Shown in pieces: positions 11,131-24,121 of a stretch of DNA of 64,000 nucleotides. This DNA comes from Arachis hypogaea. Taxonomy: Eukaryota > Streptophyta > Magnoliopsida > Fabales > Fabaceae. The notes below the pieces were generated by a model. It searched no databases, was not told where the DNA came from, and saw only the letters and a list, made by a program, of their open reading frames with translations. Made by a program: the position numbers and the translations under genes. Numbering within the stretch: position 1 is the stretch's first letter; every line of letters starts with the position of its first letter. The stretch is taken from assembly GCF_003086295.3 (NCBI RefSeq), contig NC_092050.1:150480699-150544698 (forward strand), read 5' to 3'.

Positions 11131-14100
11131 TTAAACAGCTGCAGGACGTCCACCCTTTCTGGGGTCACTAACACCTGTTAGAATGCCATTCTTTTTATGT
11201 ACATTTTTTATGTCTTCACTCTTAGTAGTTTGAATAATAAGCTGAGTAATAGCTAGTGCTCCAGATTCACTCAATTGATGGCCTCTCTCTTGTAGGAAAA
11301 TCCTACTTGATTTTAAAAGCTCAATGTGATCACCATCATTAGCAGTCAAGTTCTCATACCTAACTACATTTGGTATTAGCTGCATGAAAATGAAACATTC
11401 ATTTAGATTGTACTTAAGGAGCATAGAAGTTAAGGAAATGTTTGAACAAAGACAAGTTATTAGTTGGAACCTTGTGATAGATCCTTGGACTTTGAACTGC
11501 ATCCAAAGGTTCCATTCCCAATATGAAGTGATTCATGAACACTTGAATCACTGCTGGAATAATGTTCATTCCACCACTGGCTCCAATTACCCCAATCAAA
11601 TGATCATCCTGCCATAGAATAGCAACAAGAAGCTTAGTGCATTACTCTGGAAGAAAAGGTGTTATCTCTCTGTTCCAAAATATCTGCTACTTATGAAAAT
11701 TTAGTATATCAACGATTCCACATATCTGGATACAATTTATATCAAAATATGTGTATATCAAAGATCATTATGTTGCAAAAGAAAACCATTTCTTTCAGAT
11801 TGCAGTCATTTGTTGAAAGAAATCATGATAAGCAAGCTGCATGCAATACCTTTGTGATGATAATAGGAGTCATGGAAGACAGAGGTCTTTTCTTAGGTTC
11901 AATAAAATTTGTTGGAGCTGGGGGAAGTTTATCAGGGGATATATCAGTTGGTATAGAGAAGTCATCCATCTCATTGTTGAGCACAATGCCAGTAGAAGTA
12001 GAAAGAACTCCAGCTCCAAAATGAGAGTTCACTGTTGTTGTCATTGATACAGCATTTCTATCAGAATCCACAATGCAGAAATGGCTTGTACCATGATCTC
12101 TAAGTGGACTCCACCTGCAGGACATGGTTATAGATGAAACCTTGTTCATATCAACAACATTACTATGCAACATGCCAAGCAAAGAGTTTTTTTTTTCATT
12201 CAAATTACTATGGCAAGTGGATACATTCATACCTGTTCAAGTAGTACTCTGGAGGGAAAGTAGTGTTGTCAAATATCCTGCGCTGAATTTTTTGTGCAAA
12301 GGATGGGGAAAGCATATCAGATTCAATGGAACTGATGTCTACGAAGTCCGGATCGCCCAAGTTCATTCGGACAGCATACATGTGTTTCAACGCTTCTATT
12401 AATCGATGAAGGCCTAGATCGCCCTTTGCAGCTTCAGGATCTCTATAACTGTTGAAGATGTTTAGAACCTGAAACATACCGATAATCAAAATAAAACATC
12501 ATACAGTGAAAAATGACAATAACAACAACAATTAAGTCTGGTATAACTAGTTGGAGTCGGCTATATGAATCTGATAAAAGAAACAATAGTTCCTTCAACC
12601 GATACAACATATATGCCTCTTTCCATATGTTTTATACCATAATCATTCAAGAAAGGATAATGTCATTTAAAAACAAATGAAGGGATAGAATGTAATGTAC
12701 TCACCAAAGCTAGGCCTAGTGTTCCACTTGAAGGAGGTGGCATTCCATATATTGTGTATCCCATCATATTCAAAGTTGCTGCATCTGTTATTTTCACCTT
12801 ATAATTTCTTAAATCCTCCATTGTTAAAATTCCACCAGCTTCTCTTACATCCTTCACTAACTTCTTACCAATAGTCCCATTGTAGAATGCTTGTGGCCCT
12901 TGTTCTGCGACTGCCTCTAAGGTGCGGCCAAGTTCCACATTAAAACACAATTCCCCTTCTTTTAACAAAACTCCATTAGGTGCATATATGCTTTTTAAAC
13001 CAGGATCATTGAATATTTTATCTGAATCATCAGCAAGGTAATCTTCAAGAGTTGGAGATACCAGAAAACCATCTTTAGAGAGTTTTATAGCCGGTTCGAA
13101 TAAGGTCTTCCATGGCAATCGTCCGTACTTTAACCATGCTGCGTGAAGGCCAGCTATCTCGCCAGGAACTCCCATTGCTAAAGCACCTGAGCTCTTAGCT
13201 TTAGGATTATTCTGATACATGTTCTGTTTTGTTGACATTAATATATCTAAACAAACATTAGTTGCTATTTTCAGATTTATAAGCAAGAAAAATTATCAAA
13301 ATCTAAGCACATCGGTTAGGTGCAAACCTACAATTGCTTCATTCTTATCAATTTTGTATCCTAAATCATTTCATTTAACATGAAAAGTTAACTCAAACCT
13401 TTGAAGCATGTGAAGGAGCGGTTTCTCTCATGTCAAAAGCTTGGGCTTGAGAGGTTGAAGAAGACCGGACAACCATGAAAGCGCCGCCTCCAATGCCACT
13501 TGAAGCTGTGAAAACAACACCAAGGCATAATGCAGTTGCCACTGCTGCATCAACAGCATGGCCACCCTGCCTAAGCATTGAAGCACCAATCTCTGAACAC
13601 CGCGCATCATCGGCTGCAACAACTCCATGTTCTGATTCAACAATGTCTGCCTGATTTCTTAATGCACCCTCATTAGAACTTTCAAACCTTGGTACAACCT
13701 CAAAATTTATGCTGCCTCTAAATGCAAACCCAACAACTGAAGAAGAATAGTGTGATTAGGCAAATATAGTAGGTTTGAAGCTGGTCGAAGGGCATAAAGT
13801 TCAAAATACCAGTCACTTTCAAATCTGCATCATTTTTCTAGATTCTGCTTCTCTTCTATTTGTGATTCTTAGTCATTTTGGTGGCAGCATGAGAAAACTA
13901 CATTTCTAGGTATATAACATGGATTTAATTTTGATGCTCTGTTGTTGTAACTACTTTTCAGATTGCATGAATAGTCATCCAAAAAAGTGGATGTGATGGA
14001 CCCACTATGTAACAAAATTAAACTCATAATATAGCTCATAGAATCTTAATTTTTACAAACTAAGGGTTATTTTTGTCTCTGGTATCTAAACTAAATTTTA

Positions 14101-14516
14101 TGCTAGATTGCAAGTAATCATTAATCTGAATATTCATAAAATCTAATCCAATTTGAAAAGCATTCTGCTTTGAGTTTCCATGGCATGAATGAATATGGTG
14201 AGCACTGAGCAGTGAAAATGAGAAATTCAAGAAAGAATTTTGAACGGTTGCATATAATTTGGGTACTCAGCACACACTTTTTTTCAAACAGATGATAGAA
14301 TCAAACTTTTTATCCATACAATTGATTCACAACATAAACAACAACAACAATCTGAGAGTGGAAGTTCCAACAAAATAGGGAAAATGAGAGAGAGAGAGAG
14401 AACTAACAGCTGAGAGCGACCACAAGGGTTAGAAGGAAGGTGAGAAGAATCTTGCATTTTCTAAGATTGTTACTGGGGAAAGAATCGGTTCCCAATAAAG
14501 GGGAAGAATCCATCAT
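11131..14516 (-). CDS. GGT: Gamma-glutamyltransferase / glutathione hydrolase (vacuolar-type)
   Basis: Seven exons on the minus strand: 14516-14408, 13736-13399, 13223-12705, 12468-12233, 12114-11850, 11608-11471 and 11379-11131, giving 617 aa. An N-terminal hydrophobic segment (about residues 24-45) looks like a signal anchor, as in the plant enzyme placed in the vacuole. Conserved regions: GGHAVDAAVA and SSGIGGGAF, then MRETAP in the large subunit; GTSHF with the likely catalytic, autocleavage threonine near residue 410; RPLSSMTP near 477-484; and GASGGM near 498-503. The enzyme removes the gamma-glutamyl group from glutathione and its S-conjugates. AtGGT4-like (glutathione hydrolase 3) is my best subclass, by the N-terminal anchor. 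Frame and splice sites are intact. Confidence 0.93.
14386..14401. repeat. (GA)n microsatellite
   Basis: Eight GA units lying 7 bp into intron 1 of the glutathione hydrolase gene (CT-rich on the sense strand), just after the exon 1 donor. Confidence 0.85.
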
Positions 14517-14552
14517 GCTGTTACTGCAAACAAAGATCAACAAAACAAGAGC

Positions 14553-14566
14553 TTATATATATATAT
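14553..14566 (-). promoter_or_regulatory. Candidate TATA box of the glutathione hydrolase gene
   Basis: TATATATATATATA about 37-50 bp upstream of the ATG at 14516 on the minus strand. The short distance to the ATG would leave a very short 5' UTR, so the true TATA could be elsewhere. Confidence 0.35.
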
Positions 14567-14777
14567 CAGTCCAGTGGTTGTTGGTTGGATTTGGAAAATC
14601 TCAAAATCACAATACCCAGCTGATGATGCTATCTAACTATCTTACAACTGTTTCGTACATTTAAAATTTCATGAATCTAAAAATAAATTACGTCTAAATA
14701 CATTTAATTTTAAAGTCACGGATATTTTAAATTTTAAAATATCGATTGCTTTAAAACTTTTAAATATCTTTATATTT

Positions 14778-15579
14778 GGATTTTTTATTTTTATAAATTA
14801 AATAAATATAATAATGACCAAAATAAATAATTTAAAAAATATTTATCGAAATAAATACATCTTTCTCATCTCGTTTATACTAAAAGTTTAAAATATAATT
14901 TTAATACACGTAATTTATTTAATGACCCAATTAATACATGTCACTATTCTATTGGTATATAATATGAAATTTTTTTTACTTAAATTATATTTCAAATTTT
15001 TATGTAATCCTATACTTAAACATATCCTATACTTAAAAAAGATTTCATAAAAATTTGAAATATAATTTAAATAAAAAAGATTTCATATTATATACCAATA
15101 GAATAGTGACATGCATTATCTGTGTCATTAAATAAATTACGTATATTTAAATTATATTTTAAATTTTTAAATAGTAGATAGTTAGAAAAGAGGTAACCAT
15201 GTTAATAGTGGACAGTTTAATGGTTTCCAAATAAACGTATTAATCTTTATTATTTAAAATGGACTAAAATTGATCAAACATATTCATTTTAATATTTTCT
15301 ACCAATATTTTTATATACTAATTGCATGCCAAAAGTTTGAATTATTGATATTATTAATATTTTCTATTATTTTCAAATTTTTTTAAAAAAAATACATATA
15401 TCTCGTTTACACTGTAAACGAGATAAACATGTGTCACGTACATCTGTCTTATTTCGTGTAAAATTATTTCGTTTACCGTATAAACGAAATAAGAGAGATA
15501 TTTATTTCGGTAAATATTTTTTAAATTATTTATTTTGATAATTATTATATTTATTTAATTTATAAAAATAAAAAATCCC
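14778..15579. mobile_element. Non-autonomous MULE (802 bp) with 9-bp target duplication
   Basis: Flanked by identical TTTATATTT (14769-14777 and 15580-15588). The terminal inverted repeats, about 100 bp each, begin GGATTTTTTATTTTTATAAA and strongly resemble the ends of the 3.4-kb MULE at 32615-36012. The interior has a near-perfect hairpin (14909-15143, arms of about 95 bp around ATTCTATTGGTATATAATA) and ATCTCGTTTACACTGTAAAC palindromes near 15401. No coding sequence. Confidence 0.85.
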
Positions 15580-15588
15580 TTTATATTT

Positions 15589-16170
15589 AGCTTCTTTTTT
15601 TCATCTCATACTCATTCATGAGAAATATATAATTGGATGCTGCATCATTATGTTTAATGAAGGTTTAAAAAGATTCCAGTAGTGATTTATTAGTTTATAT
15701 TTTCGTAAAAACTACGAAAATATTCTATATGGCATGGGAGGTGTCAATGTCACATAGTTTCGTTTCGTGTGTGCCTAAAAAACAATAAAAATAATAAATA
15801 TGGGCTTGTTTGTTTTCTCTTTTGTGGCTGGGTGTCCTTGTCATATTTCGCTTCCTTTTCTTATTCAAGATTCTTTTCTATTATTGGTTGGTAAGCACCT
15901 CAGATCTTTTAATACTATTCGCTCATTTCTCTCTATTATCCAAGGCCAATCGTTTTAAAATATAAAACTTTTGTATTATTTATCGCATTTTTATGATATT
16001 GTAACCTAGATTCATATTAACAAAATTAATAATAATTAAAATTCTAATTTTATGTTTTTTTTTAAAATAGAATGAACAATTATATTATAATTTTATATAT
16101 AACGAGGATTCGGTAGCATTTCGTGAGACAATAACTTTTTTTCTTACCTTCGTTCTTTTTTATTTGTGGG
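15589..16170. other. AT-rich intergenic DNA
   Basis: No gene, RNA or clear transposon boundary seen. Confidence 0.5.
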
Positions 16171-16762
16171 AAGTATATTTGGTTTGATGAAAAATGAATG
16201 GAAAGAAAATGAATGAAAAAAAAAATGAATAGAAAATGATATAAGAAGGAAAGAAATTTTTTGTGTGGGTCTTATTAAAATTTTTTTTTTCCATCACAAG
16301 TAAGAAAATAAAAAAAAAGTGATATAATTTTGTATTTTTAATACTACCCTTAGTTATATTATTATTGACAAATATTAATATAAATTTAGTTTTAATATAT
16401 TATTATAATAGAAATTTATATTTAAACATTATATGTATTAGATAAATAATTTAAATTAAATATATAAAATTATAATATTTTATAATATTTATAAAATATA
16501 ATAAAACATGAATAAATAAAAATATTTATACTTTATTTTATAATAAGGGTATTAATATAATTTTATACTATTATAATTTTTTTTTCTCATTTTTTTTCAT
16601 CCAAATAAAAAAAAATTTTCTCTCTATTTTCTTTCCATATATTTTCTATTCATCTAAACAACATACAAATAACTCAACTTTTTTTTTTATTTTCTTTTCT
16701 CTTATTTTCTTTTTTCTTATTTTCTTTTCTTTCATTTTCTTTGCAACATTCAAACAAAGTGT
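16171..16762. mobile_element. MITE, family A copy 2
   Basis: Left end ATATTTGGTTTGATG followed by GGAAAGAAAATGAATG; right end pyrimidine-rich, ending CATTCAAACAAAGTG. Shares TGTGGGTC, AAGGGTATTAATATAATTTT and the mirrored purine/pyrimidine halves with 10286-10740. The interior is longer and AT-rich. Target duplication unclear. Confidence 0.6.
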
Positions 16763-17413
16763 CAGTGAATCTTTATTTTTGTCATATTGTCAAATAATTT
16801 CTATAAATGTAGGTTACTCATATAAAATAATGTGTATTTCACGAACAGTATCTCACTATGGAGTAGAGAGTGAAGAAGTGAGAGGGGGATATGAGAAGGG
16901 GCTGGAACAGAACGAGGGAAGAGATGCGCATATTTTTACTTTGATCTCTTTAATTGAAACACATCGTTTTACTATTATTGTTTACCATTAGAAATTTTAA
17001 GGCAAAATTTGACGATAAGATATGCGCCATTTTAATTGTTGTTTTGTGTCATTTATTATTATCAAATTTTTTGACGAAAAAATAAATTCGATAATAACGT
17101 TTTTTAGAAACAAATTTTCTTTTTTTATTATTATAAAAAAATTGCCACTAAATCTAATGATAATGTCTTCTACTAAATTCGACAATACTGAACGCATTTG
17201 TATAGTATCTCATACCTAAAAAATGCTACTATGGATAAAATAAAACAAAAAATGATATAAACTTGAGAAGTCCCCAGCTAAAAAAATATCAAAAAATATT
17301 TTTGAAACCTATAAATTTATCGTAAAATTTTCTTAATACTTTATTATTCTTAGGATCTATAAGACTATTAAAAAAAAATTTTGGATCTATTTGTCTTTTT
17401 ATTTTTTTTATAA

Positions 17414-17951
17414 GGGTAAATTATAAAAAATATATTCGAATAATTTTATTCTTGACAACAACGTACTTGAATTTTTTTATTAACAAAAATGTCCTCAAAT
17501 AATTTAAAAATGCAACAAAAATGTCTAACATTAAATATGTGTTCTCAAAAAACACTTTAGAGATTGAATTTTTATGCGATTTTTTGTAAGTATGATTAAA
17601 AAAATAAAATATTTTTATCCTTAAAATTTAGTGATTTTTCGTTAAGTATATAATTTTCTTTTTGAGGTTTTTTGTCAATAATCAATAATACTTTTAAAAA
17701 ATAAAATAAAATATAGAGATCAAATTTTTATCCTATTTTTTGTGTATATTTTTCAAACAGTTATTTGAATATTTTTATAAAATATTGGATCAAATACATA
17801 AACAATTTGTCAAATACAAAAGTCATTTGTCACTTAAAAAAAATAACGTTTTTTAATATTTTTGTCACTGAGAATATTTTTGCTGATAATAAAATTTAAA
17901 TGTATTTTGCCAACAATAAAATTATTGAGGTGTATTTTTAGTAATTTACCC
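17414..17951. mobile_element. Inverted-repeat element (538 bp)
   Basis: Ends are inverted: GGGTAAATTATAAAAAATA at the left against the inverse of TTTTTAGTAATTTACCC at the right, extending through an AATAATTTTATT segment and ACAAAAATGTC/GACAAAAAT-type segments. AT-rich non-coding interior. The flanks TTTTTATAA and TTTTTAAAT resemble a decayed 9-bp duplication. Confidence 0.55.
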
Positions 17952-19640
17952 TTTTTAAATTAATGATAGGTATCTATTAATATAATAATAAGATTACAAT
18001 AAGTATCATACTTGAGTTAACAGTAACAGCAGAAATTAAATTTTCCTTCAAAATTGGATTACAACCAAAATAGTAGATGCTTCTTTATTGTTCATTATTT
18101 TCTTTCATTATTTTAAATTAAATATCTCTTATATTCTGAATTCATTGAAAAAATTATATCTAACAAGTATTTGTTTAAATATATATATATAGGATAAAAT
18201 AGACACTTATTTTTAAAAAGAGGGATTATAGAAAAAAAAAGGATTAGGAGAAATTCTTGCATATATACTAGCGATAATAAACATCTTCCCAAAACTTAAA
18301 CTGATTTTGGGATTTACCAAAAATTGAACTCTTGACTTTTCAAATCTAACGCTTTAATACCATGTCATGATACCACTCATCCCAAAAGTTTCAACTGATG
18401 AAAAAAGGTAACACTAATAATTATATCTCTAATACTCCCTAAACCTCCATTGTACACATTGTACTCATGATAACACTAACACTAATATTTAGCATTCATT
18501 ACTTGTTGCGACAATTAATTAATGCTAAATAAGGCAATTTCTAGCTGCTTTTTTTTTTGTCTACCTAACATTACCCATTCTTAAATTATTCTTATCTTCT
18601 AACTTTTATGGTAATTATGAATTCAAAAAAGTGACAAATAAAAAAATAAATAAAATACTTAATTTAGAAATATCTACAATAGTTTGTTTTAGAAAGTACA
18701 TTTTCTTAGTCAAAAACCGGATTTTACACGTGAAACTTGTTTAAGCATAATTTAGAGGAAATTAAAGAATAAGTTTCCGTTTGGGTTTGCTGAGAAATCA
18801 AATTTGTGATGTGCAGCATCCTTAGCTTGACCTGTCCCTGTCTATGCCAAACTTTTCCCATTTTGATAATAATAATAATCTAATAGTGTATTTACCTTTG
18901 ATTTTGGATGATATTCAAAAATTGCACATTCCTATCATGCTGAATCTGAAAAAGAAATACCATTTTGAGTAAACATTCTTTCTGGATTTTCACAAATTAT
19001 TTGAAAGACAATAATTTTTTACAATTTAAAATTTTTTATTCGGTCCTCAATTATTCAAATAATTGATCTAAGCAGTTTATTAGTAAACCATTTATACATC
19101 ATTGCATATCTAATGCAATATACAATTTGAATATAGTTACTTTTCCAAAAGAAACGAGAAGTTGGTTCTATGAATTGGTAAATAATGTACGAAATGGCCT
19201 ACTAGCCAAACTTTCGTGTCACTGCCCCATTTTTAAAAATAAACGTGTTCTTCACGTTTAATTTTGATGGAATATTTAATCTAATATTATTTCATTGTGT
19301 ATGTTAACATAAAATGTTACTAGATGTATGCTCATATGTCATATCACTTATAAAAAAAATAAAATTAAACATAGGATATTAAGTCAGGCTTATATATATG
19401 TCATGGTCATGCTATTTTGTTCCCGTTGTTAGAAACATGAGTTGCGACAGATTTGATAAGATTTTTACTTTTCTTTTTTTTAAAAATAATTTATCAAAGT
19501 TAATTTTTGATAAATAAATGTAGAATAATATAAAAGAAATTATTTGGAAATTGAGTTTGAAAGAAAAAGATAAGTCTTTTTTAAGAAAAAAGGAGATACA
19601 GAAACACACAAGAAAAACAACTTTATAAAAAAAGGCGGAA
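17952..19640. other. AT-rich intergenic DNA before the retrotransposon
   Basis: No gene seen. 18290-18400 resembles a fragment of a common plant repeat (ATACCATGTCATGATACCAC) but could not be assigned. Confidence 0.45.
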
Positions 19641-20723
19641 TGTGAGTAGAAGTAACTTCGTGGAGAATGTGAAGTGGCGAGTGAGAAAGCACAAGCTTTG
19701 GAAAACGTGTTGTTTGAAACAGTAGTAATGGAGTTTTAATAATAATTATTACTGATTTGAAAAACTGACGTTTGTGGATTAAGTGCTCTAATTTTCGATG
19801 ATTTTATTGAAAACAACCACATTAATTCAAAGGGGCAATTTGTTGATCGAAAATATTTTCGATCCAAATAGGATGAATCGAAACAAGTTGTGTGGCCTTT
19901 TCGAGAAGGTATAGGATTGAGTTGAAGATTGAAAGAAATCGGTACTATTTTTTAGGTTTCGATTGAGATAATAATCGGAGAAAGCCAAATCGAGTAAGAG
20001 TCTCAATTCGAAGAATTATGAGTAGTTTTCGAAAGAGCCGTTCGAATATTGATGGAAGCGGGAAAGTTCGTGGTTTTTATCGCACGAGGAAAATATTGGA
20101 AATATTTACAATCACACTATGGGGACGGTTATCAAGAGTGATTGTATTTTAAAATTGTAATTTTTATTTAATTATAACTAATTATAATTAAGTTAACCGT
20201 TATGTAAGATAGTCTATAAATACTGTGAAGTATTAGGGAATTGAGGTTGGAACTTTTACTCAGAAAAACACTCAAGCACACTCATATTTCAGGGAATTTC
20301 TGAGTCTGCAATCGAATAACTTTTCTGTAGGGTTTCTTCCACCTTCCTTATTCTTTCAATTTATTCTCCTGTACATTTAACATTTTAATTGATTTTATCT
20401 ATTAAGTGTTCTTTATTTTATTGTTCAATTTACCTTTCTGCGTTTAAATTTTACACGTGGAAGTCCTTTGCTTCAAACAAAGGCAATTTATTGTTTTTTC
20501 CTTTAATTTCTTTGAAAAAATTGTTGATTTAGTTTACAAAATTTTAATTTCTGAATTTTATTTGTCAATTCATAAACTTATTTTATTTTAATTTTTAAAT
20601 TTAGTCTAATCGAAGACACTTTGATGCACTTCTAGAAAACTGGTACGCGCACAGAGGAGTAGGTTTCGCTCCCAGATCACTAGATATCGAACCACCATCG
20701 ATTTGCTAAAAATCGACAAAACA
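19641..20723 (+). repeat. 5' LTR of the Tat element
   Basis: Starts TGTGAGTAGAAG and ends CGACAAAACA. Contains a CTATAAATACTG TATA-type promoter near 20214-20225, which should drive the genomic transcript. The perfect inverted segment TCGAAAATATTTTCGA occurs near 19838 and is conserved in the 3' LTR. Confidence 0.9.
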
Positions 20724-20745
20724 AATTGGCACGCCCAGTGGGACA
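20724..20745 (+). other. Primer-binding site region
   Basis: AATTGGCACGCCCAGTGGGA directly follows the 5' LTR. The GGCACGCCCAGTGGGA core has the position and look of a tRNA-complementary primer site; the tRNA was not assigned. Confidence 0.6.
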
Positions 20746-20797
20746 GTTTTAAATCGAAGTGTGTCAAAATAGTGGTTTTCCACAAGTTTCTTAGTGT

Positions 20798-22910
20798 ATG
20801 CGATTACGAAGTGGGAAGATCATTCACATGGCTGATGAATTATCGAACGTGAATGGTGGTTTTTCCACCAATGATAGTATACCGGTATCTGTACAACAAG
20901 CCGACGTGTCTTCACGTTCGAAAGGTGCAATCGGAACCGAAAGCATAGTCGTCACGACTATTCAAATTGGAAATGTTGGACGTAATACGCGTCCACGTGA
21001 CTCTGCGCCACCGTTTCAACCTCCATTAACCGCTGGTTGGCCCCCTTATGGTCTTCCTGCCGGTTACACCCCATCGGTGGGTGGGTTTGTCCCGCCTATC
21101 CATTTTGGGAATACAAATGGAGTAAATATCATGCAAAACCCACAACAATACTCTGAGTATTCTCGTGAGTATCATGTGGGCTCCATTTCGAATGCTGCGA
21201 GATCAATGGCAGCGTATCGACAACAAGTGAAGGAAAGTCATCATGACTTGGTTAATTTATTGACTCAGCAAATGACTACAATTCTGAATCCTATGATGGC
21301 CAATCATGAATCGAGATTCGAGCATCTTGCTAGACAAGTCGAGAGGATCGCTCGAATCGTCGATTATGATGAAGGCGAAAGGCATAATGCTCGAGGAACT
21401 AATGAGGAGATGAAAAATATTTTTCAAAATGAAAATCATGTTCCAAATCGAGAAAATTCTTGCATAGTTCATCGACATGAGAATGCTGATAATGTTTTAC
21501 ATGGATTGCGTGGTGATCGTTATCAGGTTACCCGAATTATAGAAGAAGTGTTAAATCGGGTTGGATTGAATGTTAGTTTTATGAATCAGCCACATTTTGT
21601 CTCGGCTTTTCCCTAAGTAGTTCAAATGGCTGAAGTGCCAATAGGGGTAAAAAATCCGAAAATAACTACAAAATTTGCTGGAGAAGTCGGAGAATCAACA
21701 ACTGAACATGTTGCTCGTTATTTGGTCGAGATTGGAAACTTAGCAAATGATGAAAATTTAAAAATGAAATTTTTTCCGTCATCATTGACGAAGAATGCAT
21801 TTACATGGTTTTCGAATCTTAGACCAAATTCGATTACAACATGGAATCAGTTGGAAATTGCTTTTCACGCTCAGTTTTATCGAGGGGAAATGAACGTAGT
21901 AGTTACTGATTTAGTAGCTTTGAAACATGAAGATGGTGAAACCATTGATGATTATTTAATACGTTTCAAAAATGCTAGAAGTAGGTGCTATGTTACATTG
22001 CTTGAAAATGAGATAGTGAAAATAGCAACTATAGGGTTAGGATTCTATATGCGCAGAAAGTTGCTTAATGTGCATATTCCTGATTTGGCTCATTTGGATG
22101 AAAAGGTTCAGCAAACTGAGTTAATGAAAAAGGAAAAAGAAAAACATAGAACTGAACAGAGGTCGAAGAGTAAACCGTTTACTCGAAAGCAGAAGGTTGC
22201 TTATGTAACCATGGAGTCCTCAGAGGAAGAAATTGATTTCGAAACAGAAGTCGATTTGGCCGAACTTAAGAAGGGCCCTCCATATGTTTGTTCTTTGTTG
22301 AAAAAACTCCCTGGTAGTGAAAATTCGAATGATTCAAAACTTAAAAGTGGAAAGAAATATAGTTTTGATATTTCAAAATCTAATCAGATTTTCGATGTGT
22401 TGCTTAAAGATAAACAATTGGTTTTGCCTGAGGGTAGAACATTACTTTCCTTGAAGGATTTGAAAGGAAAGCCTTACTGCAAATTTCATCAAGCAACAAG
22501 TCATTCGACTAACAGTTGTGTTCGTTTCAGAGATTTGATTCAGGAGGCAATAATGGAAGGACGTTTGAAATTTGATGATGGCAAAAAGGAAATGAAGGTT
22601 GATGTAGATCCCTTCGAAACTGATGCCAGTTATGTGGAACCCTGCTTTGGAGTGAATATGGTAAGGATGTCTTATGATTTTGATGTGGCTCTTGATGATT
22701 TTGAGTCACAAGTAAGAGCTGTGTACCCTAGAACAGGGGATGGTTTGTTGGACTTCTTGGTTTAGCAAAAAATCAAAGACCGGGACGTATCTCTGTGTCC
22801 ACGGTGTAATGCTGTTTTTGATGCTGAAGCGGCGGCAATCTTTGGAAAGGAAAGAATGAAGAAAGAATTAGCCCACAGGGAGGAACAAGCACGTCAGAGA
22901 TACGACGTGT
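20798..22910 (+). pseudogene. gag: Gag of the Tat retrotransposon
   Basis: Reads from ATG 20798 (or 20828, MADELSNVNGG) in one frame to about 22905. A Pro/Gly-rich N-terminus is followed by the retrotrans-gag domain (about 21690-22100; FTWFSNL, then FYRGEMNVVV and RFKNARSRCYV). Downstream are a Lys/Glu-rich linker and a Cys/His pair region (KPYCKFHQATSHSTNSC near 22470). Gag forms the particle that packages element RNA. It is broken by TAA at 21614-21616 and TAG at 22763-22765, both of which fall where a Gln codon (CAA/CAG) would fit, and by a frameshift near 22905 that moves into the protease frame. Confidence 0.85.
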
Positions 22911-24103
22911 AAAAGCTTCTAGTTCAAAAATTCCTCTACATGATGTGGATACACCTTTGAGCCGACCTCAGGCTATTGGTGTTCAGTGGATCAGAAACTG
23001 TCAAGAGTTTCAAAGGCGTGATCACTTATATCGACGCAATCCTCAATGGGGACACAGAGCGCCGTCTCAAAATAAGTATGCCGCTTTTCGAGGACGAGCC
23101 AGAGGATACCCGAGAGGAAAAGGAGGAAGGAGAAGTTTCCATCAGAATATTAAACTTCAAATTGATATAGGGAAGGAAGCAAGCAAGGGGGCAACTCCTT
23201 TGGTGCATTCCCAAATTGTCTTTCCTTCTGATGGAGAGACTTATCCTAAAGAGATTCCATCACCAGCCAAGATGGATAAAGGGAAGGCAATCGCTCAGTC
23301 TTCTGGGGTAGATAAACATAAAGATGTTGATGTCGATAAGGAATACTTTGACGAAGGAGATGATGACATGGTGGGGACGATTTTGATAATCCCTACCGAG
23401 TACCTTGGGGAGTGTGAAGGTAATCCATATGAGGATTACGATCAGGAAGACGAAGAAGCTTTTTCTTTTATTCGCATAGAAGATGAACCAGGTGTCTTCC
23501 TTCGCCCTACTGAAAAGCAAATGTCTCATTTGCGTCCTCTTCACATTGTTGTTGTTGTGAATGGTTATAAGATAAACAAGGTATTGATTGATGGAGGGGC
23601 AGCAATAAGTCTTTTGCCTGAAAGGATGCTAGGAAAAGTAGGGAAACATGTTAGTGAGTTGGTCCCTACGAATATTGCTGTAACTGATTTTAGTGGGAAT
23701 TCTACACCAGCGAGAGGGCTGATTACCTTAACTGTGAAGGTAGGGTCATCGGAGAGACACTCAGTGTTTGTGGTGGTGCCATTGAAGGCAAGTTATAACG
23801 CCTTACTTGGGAGAGATTGGATTCATGGAGTAGGTGCGGTGCCATCTACGGTGCATCAAAGTGTGCTTCTATGGACTGAGGAAGGCAAGCCTGAAATTGT
23901 CAAAGCAGATTCGAGTCTTTATGTCGAACAAATGCATGCCGATTTTAGGATATATAATCGCAAGCTGAAGCCTTTAAATGTTGATCGGTCTCTGAATCCT
24001 TACAATTGTGAAGGTTGCTATTTGACTTCGGAGGGACTGTCGGTGAAGTTGCGCTACCCAGACATACCCTATGAACCAACAGGTTGGGATTGTGATTCTT
24101 GAA
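22911..24103 (+). pseudogene. Aspartic protease region of the Tat retrotransposon
   Basis: Open from about 22911 to the TGA at 24100-24102, joined to gag by a frameshift near 22905. An Arg-rich basic stretch (AAFRGRARGYPRGKGGRR, near 23080) precedes the protease domain. The protease active-site motif is VLIDGGAAISLLP (near 23582), and the C-terminal LLGRDWIHG (near 23806) marks the end of the domain. DGG replaces the more common DSG/DTG, a variant frequent in Tat proteins as far as I know. The frame is lost again before the RT at 24122, so at least two indels separate gag, PR and RT. Confidence 0.8.
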
Positions 24104-24121
24104 GGCCTCGAAGACTGAACC

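Noticed and set aside
11384..12402. Plus-strand frames across the glutathione hydrolase gene
   Set aside because: Antisense shadows of its exons; the minus strand explains the sequence fully.
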